Made by a program: the position numbers and the translations under genes. The notes under the pieces are model-generated. The model did not search any database. It was given only the letters and a program-made list of their open reading frames with translations, and was not told where the DNA came from. A DNA stretch of 64,000 nucleotides, taken from assembly GCA_032620915.1 (NCBI GenBank), contig CP136052.1, positions 1,960,501 through 2,024,500 of the forward strand, written 5' to 3'. Shown piece by piece: positions 26,580 to 35,605 of the stretch (the first letter of the stretch is position 1; every line of letters starts with the position of its first letter). The stretch comes from Oscillospiraceae bacterium NTUH-002-81 (GTDB taxonomy: Bacteria > Bacillota > Clostridia > Lachnospirales > Lachnospiraceae).

Positions 26580-27401
26580 TTATTTGCGGATATAAAAAAA
26601 CAGTTCAGTAATATATTCATTTTCATCTCCGGAAGATATATAGTCGTTGATGCAAAATTCATACGCATCTGAAATAATCTGCAGACGGTGTTCATTACAA
26701 AATTTCAACAGCTTCTTGTAAGAGCGTTCAACAGCTTCATAAGTGCCACAATGATAAATGCTTGCCACGGTTCCTTTTGGCAGGGTTTTGATATTTGTTG
26801 CCTTATTTGTTTCTTCGATAGGTAAGAACGCAACGTTAGCTTCTGTATATCTTCCTTCTAAAATGTGTTTATAGGGAACGATCACACCTGTTTGAAAATA
26901 AATCGGCAGTTCATCTTTTAATGCCTGCGAAAAACACTTTTTTGTTGCAATACTGATTTCCCGGAAAGATTGGGGTGGTGATACTTCTGCATATAAAAGA
27001 TGTTTTTGTTCTGTTTCTTTGACAGTTACTTCCTGATTCCGTTCGTGAAATTCTTTCACATTTTCCATCTGCTCACATCTGTGAGCGAGGCGGTTCCTTA
27101 TTAATTGTAAATGTGTAATCTGCCGGTCGATCACGCGCAGTTGTTTTCTCAACGTAATCAATGACGTATCAATGGTATAATTCTTCATATGTTCCTGAAT
27201 TTCACCAAGCGAAAATCCCATTTCTTTCATGATCAAAATGGTATCCAGATAATCAACTTGTTTCGCGGTATAATAGCGATATTTATTATTCGGATCCACG
27301 TATGCCGGTTGAAATAAACCGATCTTGTCATAAAAAATCAATGTTTGCTTTGAGATATTCTGATACCCCGCAAGTTCACCGATGGAAAACATGTCTTTCA
27401 T
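26580..27401 (-). CDS. MerR-family regulator with GyrI-like effector domain
   Basis: A 273-residue activator of the BmrR type. Residues 4-72 form the winged helix-turn-helix (FSIGELAGYQNISKQTLIFY then KYRYYTAKQVDYLDTILIM), followed by a dimerisation coiled coil (about 80-120). A C-terminal GyrI-like ligand domain contains YHCGTYEAVERSYKKLLKF. It is divergent from the MATE transporter gene, and a MerR-type promoter with a 19-base spacer lies between them. It most likely activates the MATE pump on binding a hydrophobic or cationic ligand. Confidence 0.88.
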   Translation of the reverse strand: MKDMFSIGELAGYQNISKQTLIFYDKIGLFQPAYVDPNNKYRYYTAKQVDYLDTILIMKEMGFSLGEIQEHMKNYTIDTSLITLRKQLRVIDRQITHLQLIRNRLAHRCEQMENVKEFHERNQEVTVKETEQKHLLYAEVSPPQSFREISIATKKCFSQALKDELPIYFQTGVIVPYKHILEGRYTEANVAFLPIEETNKATNIKTLPKGTVASIYHCGTYEAVERSYKKLLKFCNEHRLQIISDAYEFCINDYISSGDENEYITELFFYIRK

Positions 27402-27413
27402 AAAAAAATCCTC

Positions 27414-27444
27414 TTGAGACTATAGTTACTATATTCTTTATTAT
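27414..27444 (+). promoter_or_regulatory. MerR-type promoter and operator for the MATE pump
   Basis: TTGAGA (27414-27419) and TATTAT (27439-27444) are separated by 19 bases, the over-long spacer of MerR-activated promoters. The spacer holds a perfect 13-base palindrome TATAGTTACTATA (27421-27433). A second half-site AACTATA lies at 27447-27453. This fits control by the divergent MerR protein. Confidence 0.8.
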
Positions 27445-27487
27445 ATAACTATAAGATAGAATGAGCAAGCAGGAGGATTTTTCATTA

Positions 27488-28814
27488 ATGAAATATTTTG
27501 AAAGCAAAATGACTTATATACAATTCTTAAGATATCTGGTTCCTTCCGTATTGACGATGATTTTTTTGTCCTTTTACACAACCATTGATGGGTTTTTTGT
27601 ATCTAAATATGCAGACTCTGATGCTTTGGCAGGAATTAATATTGTTATTCCGATTACATGTATCATCTTCGGCATTGCAGTTATGCTTGCTACAGGGGCT
27701 GGCGCAATTATAGGTGAAAAGCTGGGACAAAAAAAGGAGCGGGAAGCAAATGAAATTTTTACTTTTATTACAATCGTGCTGCTTATATTCTCGATAATTT
27801 TTACAATTATCGGTATCCTTTTTCTGGAACAGATCTGTATCTTTCTGGGAAGCAGTCCAAGATTGTTAAAACATGTGCTGCCATATGCGTTTGTCATATT
27901 TCTGGGAACGATTCCCATGTCTTTTAAGCTGTTTTTTGAATACATGGTAAGGACTGACGGAAAACCGAACATCGGAATGGTGATGTCTTTGACCGGATTG
28001 ATTCTTAACGTTATTCTTGACTATACTTTTGTGGCTGTATTTCACATGGGTACAGGCGGAGCTGCATGGGGAACCTTTCTGTCCATTACAGCAAGTATGC
28101 TGATCGGTCTGGTCTATTTTCTGAAATACAGTCATATTCGGTTCTGCAAGCCGGAAGTAAACTGGATGGTTCTCTTTAAATCCTGTACAAATGGAAGCAG
28201 TGAAATGCTGACAGAAATGTCTACAGGAATTACGACATTTTTATTTAATCTTATCATTATGAAATATTTTTGGAGAAGATGGGGTCGCAGCAGTAACGAT
28301 CATTATGTATGTCTATTATTTCTTCATTGCCATCTATATGGGGATCGCTGTGGCAACTGCGCCGATTGTCAGCTACAATGTTGGTTCCCGTAATTATGAG
28401 AAAATAAAAGAAACAACGCGATATAGCTTTGTTACCATTGCTGTCAGTTCTGCGCTGATACTCGGATTTTCCCTTCTCTGTGGAAAACAGATCATTCATT
28501 TGTTCGTGGAAGAGGGGAATGTTTTTACAGTAACGTGGGATGGATTAAAATTATTCAGTCCGGTTTTTCTGTTTATTGGTTTGAATGTATTTCTGTCCGG
28601 ATACTTTACCGCCTTGGGGAATGGATTTATCTCTGCATTGATTTCCTCTTTGCGGTCTCTGATTTTCGTGGTTGTATTTATTCTGATCCTGCCGAATCTG
28701 ATCGGGGTATCCGGCGTCTGGATCACCATGCCCCTGGCAGAGGCGGCAACTATTTTCATAGCCATCTATTTATACCGTACCCATGGTGATCCTGCTACCT
28801 GTTCTGGTATATAA
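27488..28814 (+). CDS. MATE-family efflux transporter, one-base frame break
   Basis: A 12-helix Na+ or H+ coupled drug exporter of about 441 residues after correction. It begins KYFESKMTYIQFLRYLVPSV, with VDGFFVS-like IDGFFVSKYADSDALAGINI and GTGGAAWGTFLS in the first half and PIVSYNVGSRNYEKIKET in the second. The frame breaks at the T5 run 28267-28271; with four T it reads MKYFGEDGVAAVTIIMYVYYF. I use the ATG at 27488, preceded by AGGAGG at 11 bases, instead of 27461. Control by the adjacent MerR regulator is likely. Confidence 0.88.
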
Positions 28815-28832
28815 CATAAACAGTGCTCTGCG

Positions 28833-29883
28833 TTATTTTTCCCGCAGATGTACCTGCGAAGCTGCTTTGCGTTTCTTGTTTTCATTCATGGCAGCGTAAT
28901 GCTTTCGTGTGGTATCAACATTCTTATGTCCCAGTGTATCTGCGACCAGATAAATATCGCCGGTTTCCTGATAAAGGTTCGTGCCGAAGGTACTGCGCAG
29001 CTTATGGGGAGTGATTTTCTTTACTGTCGTTACAAGTGAAGCGTATTTTTTCACCAGACGTTCTACGGATCGGGTGGTAAGCCGGGTGTTCTTCAGGGAA
29101 ATGAACAGGGCGTTCTCATGGCCGGGAGCGGGAGAGAGCAGTTCCCGTTCTGCCATATATTGCAGGAGCGCTTCTTCGACTTCTTCTCCAAAATATACCA
29201 GGTCTTCATTTCCGCCTTTCCGGATGACCCGCAGGGCGCCATTGTCAAAGTCAATGTCTGTAAGATCCAGTCCCACACATTCAGATACCCGGATGCCGGT
29301 GCCGAGAAGAAGAGTGATGATTGCCGCATCGCGAATTTTGGTTTTCTCATGGCTTTCCAGCTGTTTCCTTGTCAGATTCTCTCCGGATTCCACCTGATCC
29401 AGCAATTCGACAACTTCATTCGGTTCCAGACGGATAATATTCTTTTCTTTGATTTTGGGCACATCAACCAGTGCGGTGGGGTTGGTCCTGATCAGTTCTT
29501 TTTTTATAATAATAGGTGTAGAAGGTGGAGAGGGCAGAGAGTTTCCTGGCTTTTCCTTCTTCTCTGTTGCGATAAATAACACCATCTCTTTCATAATACT
29601 CCAGAAAAGAGAGGTATTCTTCTATATCGGTTGCCTGAATACTGTCCAGAACAGATAAGGGCAGTTTCTGAAGTTCGAGTTTCTCCAGAGAAGGATTATT
29701 GTGCTGCAGAAAATAGAAAAAGGTACCAAGATCATAAGCATAATTTTTCCTTGTGTTCGTGCTTTTGCGAATCTCCATTGCTCGGAAAAACTCTGCGGTA
29801 AACGCAGGAAGCGTTTTCTGCAGTTCCCGGATCTTTGCAATATTATTACGATCAATCTGTTCTTTATAGCTTAACTGTTTCAT
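28833..29883 (-). CDS. Tyrosine recombinase (XerC/XerD-like), one-base frame break
   Basis: A site-specific recombinase of about 349 residues after correction. The N-terminal SAM-like core-binding domain (residues about 20-110, SFTRKNYAYDLGTFFYFLQ-like STNTRKNYAYDLGTFFYFL) is followed by the catalytic domain with Arg in LLGTGIRVSECVGL, HxxR in PHKLRSTFG, LGHKNVDTT and the nucleophile Tyr in KHYAAMNE. The frame breaks at the A7 run (plus strand 29499-29505); with six A it reads YYYKKELIRTNP. The start at 29883 has AGGAGG six bases before. No integrase-linked element is visible around it, so it may be a chromosomal Xer-like protein. Confidence 0.85.
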
Positions 29884-30107
29884 ATAGAACCTCCTGTAAA
29901 TCAACGATGCTGTATAAATAGGCCAGCAAAAAGAGCGAAAAGTGAGAAGTATACCATGTCGCAAAATGACGATTTTACGACGTGGTGATACAATAAAACA
30001 ATCATAACGCATCTGGAGGAACCTGTAAAGCTTTTTCGTTAATTATCTATAAGTGTTATAATACACGTATTTATTAGTATCTGCTGTATATAAACGTTAT
30101 CCAGCAA

Positions 30108-30124
30108 TCGAACACTTTGTTCGA
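30108..30124. promoter_or_regulatory. TCGAAC-N5-GTTCGA dyad, copy 1
   Basis: Perfect 6-bp arms TCGAAC and GTTCGA around ACTTT. Read on the minus strand it directly follows TATAAT, so it would cover the start of a promoter aimed at the recombinase. It resembles a LexA box but with a spacer of five instead of four between CGAAC and GTTCG. Confidence 0.55.
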
Positions 30125-30249
30125 TTATAGATTATTTCAATATTATATAATTATATATCTCTAATGATATAATACCAAAGGCATCAGTGCTTTTAATTAT
30201 GATTCTCTAGCTATATTAATGTATGGTAAAGTAACGATATTGGCATCTA

Positions 30250-30266
30250 TCGAACAGAGCGTTCGA
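30250..30266. promoter_or_regulatory. TCGAAC-N5-GTTCGA dyad, copy 2
   Basis: Same arms as copy 1 around AGAGC, 142 bases away. On the minus strand it directly follows TAGAAT, so the pair shares the layout TA(T/G)AATCGAAC-N5-GTTCGAT. Confidence 0.55.
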
Positions 30267-30284
30267 TTCTATGCTTTCTTTCTC

Positions 30285-30812
30285 TTATTTGAATTCTGCG
30301 GAATAATAAGGAATGGTCAGGTTCTTTCCGGCATGAATACATGTATTGCTCAGGGAATTGATAAAGCATACCTCATCGATGTAGTCCTGTATGGAATCAT
30401 ATTCTTCGGACATGTTGTCTGCCGCAATACTCCAGAGAGAATCACCCGGCTGCACGGTAACGCTCTTATAATATTTGAACGTTTCAGAAGCCTTGGCATC
30501 GATTGTCTCAGCCTTGGACAAAATACTGCCGAAGGAAATACTGCACAGAAAAGCAATGAGCAGTGTAAACGCAAGGAAAAGCAAAATCCTGTGCAGCTGG
30601 AAGGAACGCTCTCTTCTCTTCCCGGATACATTGTTCCCATGCGTTCTGTGCAATCTGAGGGCAGAGGAAACTTGCTGACGGTTCGACACGTTTCTCTGCG
30701 CATCATACTGCCTTCTGGCGGCATTGTAACCATTCCGGCCAGGCGTATGGGTCTGTGGATCATAATCAATGTGCTTCTCCTGGCAGAGATCTGAAACAAA
30801 ATACGTATTCAT
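30285..30812 (-). CDS. LysM-domain membrane protein, SOS-linked (YneA-like)
   Basis: A 175-residue protein with a basic cytoplasmic N-terminal half, one membrane helix (HRILLFLAFTLLIAFLCSIS) and an extracellular C-terminal LysM domain (SVTVQPGDSLWSIAADNM ... AGKNLTIPYYS). It is divergent from lexA and shares its SOS-box region, the same arrangement and architecture as the Bacillus division inhibitor YneA. A role in delaying division during DNA damage is therefore likely but inferred. The start at 30812 has AGGAGG nine bases upstream; a frame open to 30905 would run into the promoter. Confidence 0.82.
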   Translation of the reverse strand: MNTYFVSDLCQEKHIDYDPQTHTPGRNGYNAARRQYDAQRNVSNRQQVSSALRLHRTHGNNVSGKRRERSFQLHRILLFLAFTLLIAFLCSISFGSILSKAETIDAKASETFKYYKSVTVQPGDSLWSIAADNMSEEYDSIQDYIDEVCFINSLSNTCIHAGKNLTIPYYSAEFK

Positions 30813-30849
30813 GCAGGGCTTCCTCCTTATAGTATCAAAAACTTTTTTT

Positions 30850-30863
30850 CGAACAGTTGTTCT
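30850..30863. promoter_or_regulatory. SOS box 1 (LexA operator)
   Basis: CGAACAGTTGTTCT, one mismatch from the Gram-positive CGAAC-N4-GTTCG consensus. It overlaps the -35 of a lexA promoter and lies in the leader of the LysM gene. Confidence 0.7.
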
Positions 30864-30885
30864 ATTTCTAAAGTGATTATATAAT
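30857..30885 (+). promoter_or_regulatory. Upstream lexA promoter
   Basis: TTGTTC (30857-30862), 17 bases, TATAAT (30880-30885). SOS box 1 overlaps its -35 and SOS box 2 its start point. Confidence 0.6.
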
Positions 30886-30905
30886 ACCGAACGTGTGTTT
30901 GTCAA
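30876..30905 (-). promoter_or_regulatory. Promoter of the LysM gene
   Basis: On the minus strand TTGACA (30900-30905), an 18-base spacer and TATAAT (30876-30881). SOS box 2 sits between the two hexamers, so LexA bound there would block transcription. Confidence 0.78.
30888..30901. promoter_or_regulatory. SOS box 2 (LexA operator)
   Basis: CGAACGTGTGTTTG, one mismatch from CGAAC-N4-GTTCG. It lies inside the LysM promoter and at the start point of the upstream lexA promoter. A weaker third site (CGAACAAATATTCC, 30913-30926) follows. Confidence 0.72.
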
Positions 30906-30936
30906 CCAAAATCGAACAAATATTCCGAATATCTGT

Positions 30937-30965
30937 TTGCAATCCGGGGGCTTTTATGCTAAGAT
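30937..30965 (+). promoter_or_regulatory. Downstream lexA promoter
   Basis: TTGCAA (30937-30942), 17 bases, TAAGAT (30960-30965) preceded by TGC. It gives a leader of about 34 bases before the lexA start and lies after the weak third SOS box. Confidence 0.5.
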
Positions 30966-31005
30966 GGAAGAAATAAACAGAGAAAGAACCGGGAGGTTTT
31001 GTTAT

Positions 31006-31623
31006 ATGGGATACGGAAAGATCAGCACGAAGCAACAGGAAATACTGGAATTCATCAAGAATGAGATTTTGAATAAGGGATATCCTCCGTCGGTGCGTGA
31101 TATATGCGAAGCTGTTCATCTGAAGTCTACCTCTTCTGTCCACTCTCATCTGGAGACGCTGGAGAAGAACGGTTATATCCGCAGAGATCCCACGAAGCCC
31201 CGGGCTATCGAGATCATTGATGATAATTTCAATCTGGTGCGCCGCGAGGTGGTCAATGTGCCGCTGCTTGGTACGGTGGCTGCCGGTGTGCCGTTGCTGG
31301 CTGTCGAGAATGTGGAGAACTATTTCCCGGTGCCTTCGGAATATATGCCCAATCAGGACTGTTTCATGCTGAAAGTAAAGGGTGACAGCATGGTGAATGC
31401 CGGTATTCTGAATGGAGATTATGTGCTCGTTCAGAAACAGGAAACTGCGAACAATGGAGATATGGTTGTTGCACTGGTGGAGGATTCTGCCACAGTGAAG
31501 ACCTTTTATAAGGAAGACGGCTACTATCGTCTGCAGCCGGAAAATGAATTTATGGAGCCCATCATCGTACAGGATGTGATGATTCTGGGAAAAGTGTTCG
31601 GAGCCATTCGATTTTTCAAATAA
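31006..31623 (+). CDS. lexA: SOS repressor LexA
   Basis: A 205-residue repressor of DNA-damage genes that cleaves itself when RecA is activated. The N-terminal winged helix reads GKISTKQQEILEFIKNEI and GYPPSVRDICEAVHLKSTSS. The Ala-Gly cleavage bond is in LLGTVAAGVPLLA, the catalytic serine in VKGDSMVNAGI and the lysine in DSATVKTFYKE. GGGAGG lies nine bases before the ATG at 31006; the open frame upstream to 30895 overlaps operators and is not used. Auto-regulation and control of the divergent LysM gene are indicated by the SOS boxes. Confidence 0.96.
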   Translation: MGYGKISTKQQEILEFIKNEILNKGYPPSVRDICEAVHLKSTSSVHSHLETLEKNGYIRRDPTKPRAIEIIDDNFNLVRREVVNVPLLGTVAAGVPLLAVENVENYFPVPSEYMPNQDCFMLKVKGDSMVNAGILNGDYVLVQKQETANNGDMVVALVEDSATVKTFYKEDGYYRLQPENEFMEPIIVQDVMILGKVFGAIRFFK

Positions 31624-31637
31624 GATTTATTTCATAG

Positions 31638-31707
31638 GAAAGTCCTGATCTGTCATTATAATCATTTCGATTTATGTATGGCAGATCAGGACTTTCTCTT
31701 GTTTTTT
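31638..31707. terminator. Long terminator after lexA
   Basis: GAAAGTCCTGATCTG (31638-31652) pairs perfectly with CAGATCAGGACTTTC (31682-31696), then CTCTTGTTTTTT. It separates lexA from the convergent AraC gene. Confidence 0.9.
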
Positions 31708-31800
31708 GAAACATTCCCGTTCACACACGCCATCCGCGAAAACGTATCTTTGACACTTTCTGTATGTACAGCAACAAAATGTTCGGTTTTCTGTCTTTTG

Positions 31801-32694
31801 TTATGATAAATTAGCTTTCATGCGCTCCCGATATTGCCCGGGCGTCATGCCGGTCTGCTCCCGGAATTTTTTGGCATAATAGCTTTGCTGGGAAAATCCG
31901 CAGTCCTGAGCAATCTGTGCAATGGTTCTGTCTGTTTCTGTCAGCAGATACATGCTCTCGTCAATGCGATACTGGAGCAGATAAGCGGAAATGGTTTGCC
32001 CGGCATGTTTCTTAAAATAGCGGCAGCACTCGCTTCTGCTGAGCCCGATGTGCGTTGCCATTTCATCCAAGCGCATGGCTGAACCATAATTTTTCTGCAA
32101 ATACAGAAGTAAGTCCCGAAACCGTTCGTCTGTAGAACCTTGGGTACTGCCAATCTCTTCCGCAAGAAGCTCTCGCAGAGACTTCCATATCTGAAATACA
32201 TGCCCTGCCAGTACAAATTCATAGCCTTCTGTTTTTTCATCGAAAACAGCCGCCATCTCGTTTAAGAGCCGGTGAATTTCTCTGCCCTTTTCTGTTTGCG
32301 GCGTGATGAGTTTCCGGTGAAGAGCCGATGCCTGGAGTACGGGAAGAACACTGTGTTCGTAGAGACCGCCATCTCTGGTTGGACAGATAAAATCCGGCGG
32401 AATATCCAGATAGAAAAAAGAAGCTTCTTTTCTGACCGGTCTGACCATATGAACCCGCTGAGAATTAATAAAAATGCCCTGGCCTGCAGGTACTTCCGTC
32501 TGTTCAGCCTCAGTATGCCACAGAACAGAACCACTGACAGTCAGGCACAGCTGAAATTCCACATGCCAGTGCCAGTCAATATAATCGTAGGTATCGGATC
32601 GGAATGTGGTGTGGTAACAGGACACGGGAAAGCCAGGAATTTTCCTTGTGATCTCCTGTCTGTGGGCATCCAGATGGATATTTTTTGCTCTCAT
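31801..32694 (-). CDS. AraC-family transcriptional regulator
   Basis: A 297-residue regulator with an N-terminal cupin-like sensing domain (DWHWHVEFQLCLTVSGSVLW) and a C-terminal pair of helix-turn-helix motifs: RLDEMATHIGLSRSECCRYF and TIAQIAQDCGFSQQSYYAKK, ending in the family tail REQTGMTPGQYRERM. Members of this type usually sense sugars or related small molecules. Its neighbours (lexA, and the mobile element on the other side) give no target. The ATG at 32694 has GGAG very close; a better-spaced AGGAG lies about 14 bases up, so the exact start is slightly uncertain. Confidence 0.88.
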   Translation of the reverse strand: MRAKNIHLDAHRQEITRKIPGFPVSCYHTTFRSDTYDYIDWHWHVEFQLCLTVSGSVLWHTEAEQTEVPAGQGIFINSQRVHMVRPVRKEASFFYLDIPPDFICPTRDGGLYEHSVLPVLQASALHRKLITPQTEKGREIHRLLNEMAAVFDEKTEGYEFVLAGHVFQIWKSLRELLAEEIGSTQGSTDERFRDLLLYLQKNYGSAMRLDEMATHIGLSRSECCRYFKKHAGQTISAYLLQYRIDESMYLLTETDRTIAQIAQDCGFSQQSYYAKKFREQTGMTPGQYRERMKANLS

Positions 32695-32809
32695 CTCCAG
32701 TGCTCATCTCCTTTTATATGCTTATAATCCCAGAAAAAATTTTAGAAAACCATCGATACTTTCACCGCTGTTTTTCACGATATTTATGGATTTATGGCAC
32801 TCCTTAGGT

Positions 32810-32830
32810 CAGTTTACAAGGAACTACACG
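32810..32830 (+). repeat. Left terminal inverted repeat
   Basis: CAGTTTACAAGGGAACTACAC. It matches the right end in inverted orientation, apart from one extra A. Confidence 0.75.
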
Positions 32831-32866
32831 CAGACCACGAAACGGGGGCTGCTGACAACAAATAAA

Positions 32867-32914
32867 GGCTGAGTATCAAGCACCGGGAAAGTGCGAGATA
32901 TTCAGCCTGTTTTG
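32867..32914 (+). terminator. Terminator at the left end of the element
   Basis: AGGCTGA/TCAGCCT outer stem with an inner TATC and GCAC/GTGC pairing, then TGTTTTG. Confidence 0.75.
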
Positions 32915-33209
32915 TTGTCCGGGGTTTCCAAAGGGGCTTGCCCCTTGGCACACGACTTTGCTTGCAAAGTGTAGTGTGTTATACGCTCTGTCGGCGTTGC
33001 TGCGAAAATAAGGTTGCCGCCGGGGAGGGCAAAGGCGTTTGAAGCAGCAGGAAAACAGGGTTGTGATTGCGTGACGTGGAGCCGCAAGCGCAGGACTGGT
33101 TTCATCAGCAGACAGGGCGTATATGAAAGTCCCCGTTCCTCGTTCTACACCGAACTTGTGGACACACTCCCGTAAAAACTGAAATTTTAGACTATTTGTA
33201 AATAAACCT
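32915..33209. other. Hairpin-rich non-coding part of the element
   Basis: No gene. It holds CCAAGGGGC-type hairpins (CCAAAGGGGC TT GCCCCTTGG, near 32929-32949) and ACTTTGC TT GCAAAGT enclosed by CACAC/GTGTG (32950-32980). Such hairpin clusters are seen near transfer or mobilisation regions of integrative elements in Clostridia, but a role here is inference. A minus-strand ORF crosses it and is rejected. Confidence 0.5.
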
Positions 33210-34680
33210 TTATATCCCAAGTGAAATTTTTAATTCTAATATGCGTAAAACAGATTCATCGATTTGTTCCTCTGTAATTTCTCCCTGTTTGACTGCTTCA
33301 AGTATGTCTGGAATTTGCACCTCAAAATCTGTGCAGCATAACATATCATTTCCTGCCTTCACAGCTTGAACTGCAATTTTTGTGTCTTCTGCAAAATTGC
33401 GCACACCATCCATAGCTAAGTCATCTGTAATAATAACTCCAGTAAATTTTAATTCTTCCCGCAGGATTTTGTGTACCTGTGAAGACAGCGAAGCAGGGGT
33501 TTGACTATCCATGCAGGATACCACATTATGAGAAACTAATACCATATTGGCTCCAGAATCAATTCCTGCTTGAAACGGCAAGAAATCTGAGTTCAAAAAT
33601 GTTTCATAGGTGCGATTATCATAAGCAATACCTGTATGTGTATCCACATTATTTCCGTACCCGGGGAAATGCTTTAGGACGCTCCCCATACCTTCTTGAA
33701 ACATGGTTTGCACAACTAAGTGGACATAAGCGGCAGTTTGCTCTGCGTTCTGTCCAAAACTCCGGTCATAAATAAAATCCTCTGGATTTTGCGAAACATC
33801 GCAGATTGGGGCAAAGTTCAAATTAATCCCCAAACTATTCAATAATTCACATTTTTCTTGTGTGTCACTTTGAATCAAATCAAAGCCACCTTCAGCATAG
33901 AGTTCTTGAGGGGACCAGAAAGGCACAGCTCGCAAATTAGGGTTTGTGCTAATACGGTTGACAGTGCCTCCTTCTTCATCTACTCCGATAAACATGGGGA
34001 TTTTTGCTGCACTTTGGTAACTTTGAATATTCTGGATAATTTCATCTCTTGTTTTTCCAGAAAAGTCTCGGCTAAAAAGAATATAACCTCCAAGATTATA
34101 CTCCTTTATCTTCTGTACGCTATTTATTTCGGGACAGCGTGCAATAAACATCTGTCCAACTTTTTCTTCCAGCGTCATTGCATTTAGAATTTCTTGTGCT
34201 TTCTGTGTCACGGAAGCAGAAGGGGGACTTGGCTCTGTTTCACCAGTTGTTGGTTCAGGATTTTCGGTATTCAAACTGGAATCCGTAACCGTAATGGAAA
34301 GTAATTCAACCTCTTGTACAGATGCATTCAAATCCAATTTGCCATGATATGAAACTGTCACTGGATTCCCAATCACTATTCCTGTCTCACCAGTTGAAAT
34401 ATTTACACCTTCTGTTCCAAAATAATATTCACGATTATCCTCACCTTGAACAGTTAGAGTATTCATTGTTGCATCTTTTACAGTTCCTCGAAGCTCTTGT
34501 GCAGGTTCAGTTGTACTTGAATTTCCAATAATTTCTATTGTTGCCTCAGACGAGTTTTCCAACAAAATATTATTTACTTTATGCAAACTGGCTATCGCAA
34601 TGCCTGCACATACAAGAAGCAAGATAATCACACTAAAAATAAGCACTTTATTCCTTTTTTCTTTTTTTTACCCGTCTCAT
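33210..34680 (-). CDS. GH3 beta-N-acetylhexosaminidase-like protein, one-base frame break
   Basis: A membrane-anchored family 3 glycoside hydrolase resembling NagZ, about 490 residues. After a basic start and one membrane helix (VLIFSVIILLLVCAGIAIA) comes an extracellular linker domain (about 40-150). The catalytic domain has GQMFIARCP, VDEEGGTVNRIS, the acid/base loop VLKHFPGYGNNVDTHTG and the nucleophile Asp in GVIITDDLAMDGV. The ATG at 34680 has AGGAGG upstream; reading requires removal of one A near the minus-strand A8/A6 runs (34655-34669). Base composition is AT-rich unlike the core genes, and it lies inside a mobile-element remnant, so it is probably acquired. Confidence 0.82.
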
Positions 34681-34693
34681 GTAATCCTCCTGA

Positions 34694-35572
34694 TTGTTTT
34701 ATAAAACTACATATATTTTTCTGCAATTATTTTCCTACCTGCCTGTCTATGTGCAGGCAGACCTTGATGTGTACGAGTTTTTCAAAAGTCAAGGAACAGT
34801 CATTGTCAATGACGCTGCCGATTTTACAGGTATGAACGGCTGCTATCTGTATCAAGGGCGGGATGTGAAGCCCAGCAAAAAGAACAACTTGAAAGACCAA
34901 ATGCTGGTGCTGGCTCCCCATGAGGGCATTGTCCCCTCCGACATCTGGCTGACCTGCCGCAAGAAGTTGATGAACAACATGAAAATCCAGTCTGCCCGAA
35001 AAGCCACCCACACATGGCTGGCGGGAAAAATCAAATGCGGGAATTGCGGGTATGCTCTTATGAGCATTAACAATCCTGTGGGAAAGCAATATCTCCGCTG
35101 CACAAAACGGCTGGACAATAAAAGCTGTGCCGGGTGCGGGAAAATCATTACTTCGGAACTGGAAGCGGTTGTTTATCAGCAGATGGTAAAGAAACTGGCA
35201 AGCTACAAGACGCTGACAGGCAGAAAGAAAGCGGCAAAGGCAAACCCGAAAATTGCAGCACTGCAAGTGGAGCTTGCCCATGTGGACAGCGAGATTGAAA
35301 AGCTGGTGGACAGTCTGACGGGTGCAAACAATGTCCTGCTCTCCTATGTGAATGTGAAGATAGCAGAACTGGACGGGCGCAAGCAGGAACTTCTGGCGAG
35401 GATAGCGGAACTGACGGTGGAAGCCATTAGCCCGGAACAGGTCAGCCAGATTTCCGGCTACCTCGACACTTGGGAGAATGTATCCTTTGACGACAAGCGG
35501 CGGGTGGTGGATTTGATGATTACCACCATAGCCGCCACAAGCGACAGCTTGAATATCACATGGAAAATCTGA
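34694..35572 (+). pseudogene. Large serine recombinase, C-terminal remnant
   Basis: The homologous part begins near 34738 (VYVQADLDVYEFFKSQG) and runs through the recombinase domain end (VLAPHEGIVPSDIWLTCRKK). It then has a zinc ribbon (IKCGNCGYALM ... YLRCTKRLDNKSCAGCG) and a coiled coil (ALQVELAHVDSEIEKLVDSL), ending SFDDKRRVVDLMITTIAATS. The N-terminal resolvase domain with the catalytic serine is missing; the upstream AT-rich sequence does not encode it. The family is the TndX/TnpX-like recombinases of integrative elements. The stop lies 34 bases before the right inverted repeat, as expected. Confidence 0.85.
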
Positions 35573-35605
35573 CGGGTGAAACCCCTCCCGTCAGATACCT
35601 ACCCT

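Larger units (their letters stand above)
29884..30284. other. AT-rich intergenic region with paired dyads
   Basis: No convincing gene. It contains two related palindromes (30108-30124 and 30250-30266), each directly after a -10-like hexamer when read on the minus strand, and a plus-strand TGTTATAAT at 30054-30062. It is the upstream region of the tyrosine recombinase and the downstream region of the LysM gene. Confidence 0.6.

Noticed and set aside
28833..29883. Prophage integrase marking an integrated element
   Set aside because: No phage genes, attachment repeats or tRNA target nearby; neighbours are an efflux gene and lexA region, so a chromosomal Xer-like role is as likely.
32876..33220. 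114-residue minus-strand ORF at the left end of the mobile element
   Set aside because: It runs through a terminator and several perfect hairpins, with no ribosome site; more likely non-coding element DNA.
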